A DNA stretch of 10,959 nucleotides, from assembly GCA_904501845.1 (NCBI GenBank), contig CAJGCH010000081.1, forward strand, positions 1 to 10,959, read 5' to 3'. The first letter of the stretch is position 1; every line of letters starts with the position of its first letter. The notes under the pieces are model-generated. The model had not been told where the DNA came from and made no database searches. It worked only from the letters and a program-made list of their open reading frames with translations. Both the position numbers and the translations under genes were made by a program. This document shows positions 7,199 through 10,959 of the stretch, piece by piece. The DNA is from an uncultured Bacillaceae bacterium. GTDB lineage: Bacteria; Bacillota; Bacilli; Bacillales; Pradoshiaceae.

Positions 7199-8320
7199 TT
7201 ACTCTTCACTATCATCATCGAGTCCAAACGTGAACCCGGTGAATTCCTCTTCTTCATTGTCCGGGACAACTGGATAGATGCCGGCTTCACGAGCATCGGT
7301 CTCACTCTTGATGTCTATTTTCCAGCCAGTCAGCTTAGCCGCAAGGCGGGCATTTTGACCGCGTTTACCGATTGCGAGTGATAGTTGATAGTCAGGGACG
7401 ATGACTGTTGTAGCCTTTTCTTCTTCATTGACGATGACTTCAAGCACCTTGGACGGGCTAAGTGCATTCGCAACGAATACGACTGGGTCTTCGGACCACT
7501 TAACAATATCAATTTTCTCGCCTTTCAATTCATTGACAATCGCTTGAACCCGCTGTCCTTTTGGACCTACACATGCGCCCACCGGATCGACTTCCGGATT
7601 ATCGGAATGCACGGAAATCTTGGAGCGGTCCCCGGCTTCGCGTGCGACGGATTTGATTTCAACCGTACCATCAAAAATTTCAGGCACTTCAAGCTCAAAT
7701 AAACGCTTCAATAAGCCTGGGTGCGTGCGGGATACATAGATTTGCGGCCCTTTGGACGTTTTCTCAACCTTTGTTAAGAATACTTTGTACCGCTCATGCG
7801 GCTGGTAGTTTTCATTTGGCATTTGTTCATTCGCCGGAAGCAATGCTTCGGTTTTGCCAAGCGCCACATAAATATATTTAGAGTCACGACGTTGAACAAT
7901 GCCCGTCATGATATCTTCTTCACGGTCGATGAATTCGTTATAAACGATTCCTCTCTCAGCCTCACGCACGCGCTGTGTAACAACCTGCTTAGCGGTTTGT
8001 GCGGCGATACGTCCAAAGTTCTTTGGCGTAACCTCAAGTTCGACCACGTCTTCAAGCTCGTAGTTTGGATTGATGCTTTTAGCTTCATCAAGGGAAATTT
8101 CAAGACGGGAATCAAAGACTTCATCCACAATTTCCTTTCGAGCAAACACTCTCATGGATCCATTCATCAGATTGAAATCCACGCGCACGTTTTGCGCTTG
8201 ATTAAAGTTTCTTTTATAAGCTGATACAAGAGCAGCTTCAATCGCTTCTACGAGTACATCTCTTGAGATGCCTTTTTCCTTTTCTAAAATGGTCAGTGCA
8301 TCGAGTAATTCATTACTCAT
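7199..8320 (-). CDS. nusA: Transcription termination/antitermination factor NusA
   Basis: NusA binds RNA polymerase near the RNA exit channel, prolongs pauses and stimulates intrinsic termination; in Bacillus it is essential. The 373 residues match the short Gram-positive form (B. subtilis about 371), without the C-terminal acidic repeats of the E. coli protein. The N-terminal RNAP-binding domain covers about 1-125, S1 about 135-200, KH1 holds GPKG (252-255) and KH2 holds GKRG within AIGKRGQNARLAAKLTGW (316-333). The tail EEEEFTGFTFGLDDDSEE is acidic. The ATG at 8320-8318 is preceded by AGGAGGGGA. It lies 29 nt after rimP. An attenuator-like hairpin in the operon leader suggests feedback by NusA itself. 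Confidence 0.98.
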   Translation of the reverse strand: MSNELLDALTILEKEKGISRDVLVEAIEAALVSAYKRNFNQAQNVRVDFNLMNGSMRVFARKEIVDEVFDSRLEISLDEAKSINPNYELEDVVELEVTPKNFGRIAAQTAKQVVTQRVREAERGIVYNEFIDREEDIMTGIVQRRDSKYIYVALGKTEALLPANEQMPNENYQPHERYKVFLTKVEKTSKGPQIYVSRTHPGLLKRLFELEVPEIFDGTVEIKSVAREAGDRSKISVHSDNPEVDPVGACVGPKGQRVQAIVNELKGEKIDIVKWSEDPVVFVANALSPSKVLEVIVNEEEKATTVIVPDYQLSLAIGKRGQNARLAAKLTGWKIDIKSETDAREAGIYPVVPDNEEEEFTGFTFGLDDDSEE

Positions 8321-8349
8321 TTTACTAATCCCCTCCTAAAATCTACACC

Positions 8350-8823
8350 TTATGAAAAGCTGACAGCAAGCCTTGCCTTCGCAATCTTATCATAGGGAAT
8401 CACAAGTTCTTTTTTACGTGTTTTAATTTTGATTTCAAGCGTGACATGAGAACCGTCAAAATCCTTCAGGATGCCTTCAAACTCTTTCTCATTGTCAATC
8501 GGCTCATATGTTTTAACATGGACATTTTTGCCGATTGCTTTTATATAATCCCGGTCTTTCTTTAGCGGGCGCTCAGCGCCTGGGGAAGAAACCTCCAGGA
8601 AATAATTATTGGAAATAGGGTCCTTTTCATCAAGCTGTTCACTCAGCTTCTCAGAAACAAGGCCGCATTCCTCAATATCCACGCCTCCGTCCTTATCGAT
8701 ATATACTCTAAGGAACCAGTTTCTGCCCTCTTTCACATATTCCACTTCCACGAGCTCGAGGTCTAATTCTTCAAGGATTGGGGCAGCCATTTCCTCGACG
8801 ATCTCAGTTACTTTCTTGCTCAT
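8350..8823 (-). CDS. rimP: Ribosome maturation factor RimP
   Basis: RimP is needed for efficient maturation of the 30S subunit, where it helps fold the central pseudoknot region of 16S rRNA and supports early protein binding. In B. subtilis it was named ylxS. The 157-residue length is typical. The N-terminal alpha/beta domain covers about residues 1-85 and shows [34 protein letters not shown] and the conserved [12 protein letters not shown] (76-87). A C-terminal SH3-like domain follows (about 88-155), with [16 protein letters not shown]. The ATG (8823-8821) follows AAAGGAGTGA at a good distance. It is the first gene of the nusA-infB operon and has a leader of about 105 nt from the predicted transcription start. 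Confidence 0.97.
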   Translation of the reverse strand: MSKKVTEIVEEMAAPILEELDLELVEVEYVKEGRNWFLRVYIDKDGGVDIEECGLVSEKLSEQLDEKDPISNNYFLEVSSPGAERPLKKDRDYIKAIGKNVHVKTYEPIDNEKEFEGILKDFDGSHVTLEIKIKTRKKELVIPYDKIAKARLAVSFS

Positions 8824-8868
8824 ACCTTCACTCCTTTACGGCTATGTATGCGACTCTAATATCATCCT

Positions 8869-8902
8869 AATACAAACGAAAGAGTGGGTTTCCCCACTCT
8901 TT
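8869..8902 (-). terminator. GNRA-capped hairpin with interrupted U tract: polC terminator and likely rimP-nusA leader attenuator
   Basis: On the minus strand AAAGAGTGGG (8902-8893) pairs perfectly with CCCACTCTTT (8888-8879) around the tetraloop GAAA. The downstream tract is TTTCGTTTGTATT, U-rich but broken by C, G and A. It lies 76 nt after the polC stop codon and about 25 nt after the predicted operon transcription start, so it can act on both transcripts. In B. subtilis, nusA is known to be autoregulated by NusA-stimulated termination in its 5' leader, and the interrupted U tract fits a NusA-dependent site. That role in this organism is inferred. Confidence 0.8.
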
Positions 8903-8934
8903 AGCACATACGTATCAGCAGTAATTCTTACTTG

Positions 8935-8963
8935 AATATAACATAAAGTTATCGAATTTGCAA
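8935..8963 (-). promoter_or_regulatory. Sigma-A-type promoter of the rimP-nusA-infB operon
   Basis: Minus-strand TTGCAA (8963-8958, 4 of 6 consensus bases) and TATATT (8940-8935, 5 of 6) are separated by exactly 17 nt. Transcription should start near 8928. The promoter lies 15 nt after the polC stop codon and upstream of the hairpin at 8879-8902, which places that hairpin inside the operon leader. I saw no equally good promoter between the hairpin and rimP. Confidence 0.7.
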
Positions 8964-8978
8964 ATAACCGTGCCTTTC

Positions 8979-10959
8979 CTAGAACAAGGATAGCTGGTTT
9001 TGATCCGGCATATTTTCAAGGCATCCATGGTTATCCAAGTATTCCAAGATAGTTTTGGATATCTTGCCTCTTTGCTGTAAATCTTCCTTGGATAAGAATT
9101 CGCCCTTTTCTCTAGCTTTCACAATATTATAGGCAGCATTCGTTCCAAGTCCTGGTATTGAATTAAATGGCGGAATCAATGTGTTGCCATCAATAATAAA
9201 TTCGGTTGCACTGGAGCGGTACAGGTCTACCTTCTGGAAGCTAAATCCGCGTTCACACATTTCCAAGGCCAGCTCAAGCACCGTCATAAGGTTTTTCTCC
9301 TTTGTGCTTGCATCAAGGCCCTTTTGATTGATTTCATCAATGCGGGAGCGGATCATTTGCGACCCCTTCACCATGGCATCGATATCAAAATCCTCTGCCC
9401 TTACGGTAAAGTATGCCGCATAATAAAGAAGCGGATGATGGACTTTGAAATAGGCAATCCGAACGGCCATAAGAACGTAAGCCGCGGCATGGGCTTTCGG
9501 GAACATGTACTTGATTTTCTTACAAGACCCGATATACCAGGACGGCACTTTATTCTTCAGCATCTCTTCTTCCATATCCTCGGTCAATCCCTTACCCTTA
9601 CGGACAGACTCCATGATTTTGAAGGCAAGTGACGGCTCGAGACCTTGATAGATCAGGTAGACCATGATGTCATCACGACAGCCGATTACTTCGCTCAGAT
9701 TACAAATATTCTCCTGGATCAATTCCTGTGCATTCCCAAGCCATACGTCTGTTCCATGGGAAAGTCCTGAAATTTGCACGAGCTCAGCAAATGTTGTCGG
9801 TTTCGTATCCTCAAGCATCTGACGAACAAACCTTGTTCCAAATTCCGGTACGCCGAGCGTTCCTGTCTTACAGTTGATTTGTTCTTCTGTGACACCGAGC
9901 ACTTCCGGTGAGCTGAAAATTTTCATGACCTCCGGATCATCAGTCGGGATAGTCTTTGGATCAATCCCGCTTAAATCCTGGAGCATGCGGATAACTGTCG
10001 GGTCATCGTGCCCGAGAATATCCAGCTTCAAAATATTATCGTGAATGGAGTGGAAATCAAAGTGTGTCGTTCTCCACTCGGAGCCGCTATCATCTGCAGG
10101 ATATTGGATAGGTGTGAAATCATAAATATCCATATAATCAGGCACAACGATAATCCCGCCCGGGTGCTGGCCAGTAGTTCGTTTAACCCCAGTACAGCCG
10201 CTGACCAAACGGTCGGCCTCAGCTGAACGGAGATGCAGGTTATTGTCATTAGCGTAGCCGCGAACATATCCATAAGCAGTCTTCTCCGCGACCGTGCCAA
10301 TTGTTCCTGCACGATAAACATAGTCCTCCCCGAATAATACTTTCGTATAGTTATGGGCATGCGGCTGGTATTCTCCAGAGAAGTTCAAATCGATATCCGG
10401 GACCTTGTCCCCCTTGAACCCAAGGAAGGTCTCAAACGGGATATCATGCCCATCCTTAATGAACGGAACATGGCAATCCGGACACTCCTTATCAGGAAGG
10501 TCAAATCCAGAACCGACGGAACCATCATTAAAGAATTCCGACTGCTTGCATTTCGGGCATACATAATGCGGAGGAAGCGGGTTAACCTCCGTGATTTCCG
10601 TCATCGTTGCAACGAATGAGGAACCGACGGAACCACGCGAGCCAACGAGATATCCATCATCGAGCGACTTCTTAACGAGCTTATGAGAGATCAAGTAAAT
10701 AACGGCAAATCCGTGCCCGATAATACTCTTCAGTTCCTTCTCAAGTCTCGCTTCCACGATCTCAGGCAAATTCTCTCCGTAAATCATCCTTGCCCTTCCG
10801 TAGCTCATGGACCGGATTTCTTCATCGGCCCCTTCAATCTTCGGCGTATAAAGGTCATCCTTAATTGGCTTGATTTCCTCAATCATGTCCGCTACTTTAT
10901 GCGTGTTATCCACAACAATTTCCTTCGCCTTTTCCTCCCCGAGGAAAAAGAAGGCATGA
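8979..10959 (-). CDS. polC: DNA polymerase III alpha subunit, PolC type, C-terminal part, cut by the right edge
   Basis: PolC is the replicative polymerase of low-GC Gram-positive bacteria and carries out processive chromosome replication with the beta clamp. The window holds the last 659 residues of a protein near 1440. The frame is open to the right edge, so the start, the PHP and exonuclease domains and the upstream genes are outside. Seen in order: a conserved [10 protein letters not shown] (10643-10614), a four-cysteine cluster CPKC (10559-10548) and CPDC (10484-10473), typical of PolC and probably a zinc site, then PDIDLNF (10400-10380), which carries catalytic aspartates. [16 protein letters not shown], the [16 protein letters not shown] region and a helix-hairpin-helix motif [12 protein letters not shown] (about 9165-9125) follow. 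The protein ends in NQLSLF, a plausible clamp-binding QLSLF motif. No frame break is seen. Confidence 0.98.
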   Translation of the reverse strand, partial: HAFFFLGEEKAKEIVVDNTHKVADMIEEIKPIKDDLYTPKIEGADEEIRSMSYGRARMIYGENLPEIVEARLEKELKSIIGHGFAVIYLISHKLVKKSLDDGYLVGSRGSVGSSFVATMTEITEVNPLPPHYVCPKCKQSEFFNDGSVGSGFDLPDKECPDCHVPFIKDGHDIPFETFLGFKGDKVPDIDLNFSGEYQPHAHNYTKVLFGEDYVYRAGTIGTVAEKTAYGYVRGYANDNNLHLRSAEADRLVSGCTGVKRTTGQHPGGIIVVPDYMDIYDFTPIQYPADDSGSEWRTTHFDFHSIHDNILKLDILGHDDPTVIRMLQDLSGIDPKTIPTDDPEVMKIFSSPEVLGVTEEQINCKTGTLGVPEFGTRFVRQMLEDTKPTTFAELVQISGLSHGTDVWLGNAQELIQENICNLSEVIGCRDDIMVYLIYQGLEPSLAFKIMESVRKGKGLTEDMEEEMLKNKVPSWYIGSCKKIKYMFPKAHAAAYVLMAVRIAYFKVHHPLLYYAAYFTVRAEDFDIDAMVKGSQMIRSRIDEINQKGLDASTKEKNLMTVLELALEMCERGFSFQKVDLYRSSATEFIIDGNTLIPPFNSIPGLGTNAAYNIVKAREKGEFLSKEDLQQRGKISKTILEYLDNHGCLENMPDQNQLSLF

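Noticed and set aside
7796..8224. 142-codon plus-strand frame antisense to nusA
   Set aside because: It is fully covered by the conserved NusA N-terminal and S1 regions and shows no recognisable motif.
8824..8978. tRNA gene before rimP, as in the E. coli metY-rimP-nusA operon
   Set aside because: No cloverleaf, T-loop GTTC motif or CCA end was found; the region holds only a promoter, a hairpin and a leader.
10028..10360. Second minus-strand frame inside polC
   Set aside because: It overlaps conserved PolC sequence in another frame, and its product resembles no family I know.

Overview
The window is a housekeeping translation, transcription and RNA-decay locus from a low-GC Gram-positive bacterium, very probably a member of the Bacillaceae. 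Three things point there. The gene order is polC-rimP-nusA-ylxR-ylxQ-infB-ylxP-rbfA-truB-ribF-rpsO-pnp, the order known from Bacillus subtilis. The polymerase fragment is PolC type rather than DnaE type. Ribosome binding sites are strong and of AAGGAGGTGA type. The sequence alone does not fix a genus. Every gene lies on the minus strand, so transcription runs from right (high coordinates) to left.

Layout in transcription order: (1) 10959-8979, the C-terminal part of polC, cut by the right edge. (2) 8978-8824, an intergenic region with a good sigma-A-type promoter followed by a GNRA-capped hairpin with an interrupted U tract, which looks like an attenuator in the leader of the rimP-nusA operon. 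(3) 8823-3637, seven tightly packed genes (rimP, nusA, ylxR, ylxQ, infB, ylxP, rbfA) with gaps of at most 29 nt, one 4-nt and one 1-nt overlap, and a Shine-Dalgarno that overlaps the previous stop codon. (4) A strong hairpin on the rbfA stop codon, then truB (GTG start, weak SD) and ribF. (5) A promoter directly after ribF, a structured leader and rpsO, ended by a strong terminator. (6) A 171-nt spacer with a weak candidate promoter, then the first half of pnp, cut by the left edge.

The genes form one functional theme. RimP and RbfA mature the 30S subunit, S15 is a primary 30S assembly protein, and IF2 drives initiation. TruB makes pseudouridine 55 of tRNA. NusA controls pausing and termination. 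YlxR and YlxQ are small RNA-binding proteins, and PNPase degrades RNA. RibF makes FMN and FAD.

No mobile element, CRISPR array, tRNA, rRNA, defence system or foreign island was seen, and all complete reading frames look intact. I found no undescribed system. What merits a second look is regulatory: the nusA leader hairpin, the rbfA/truB hairpin, the S15 leader, and a possible internal start in infB.
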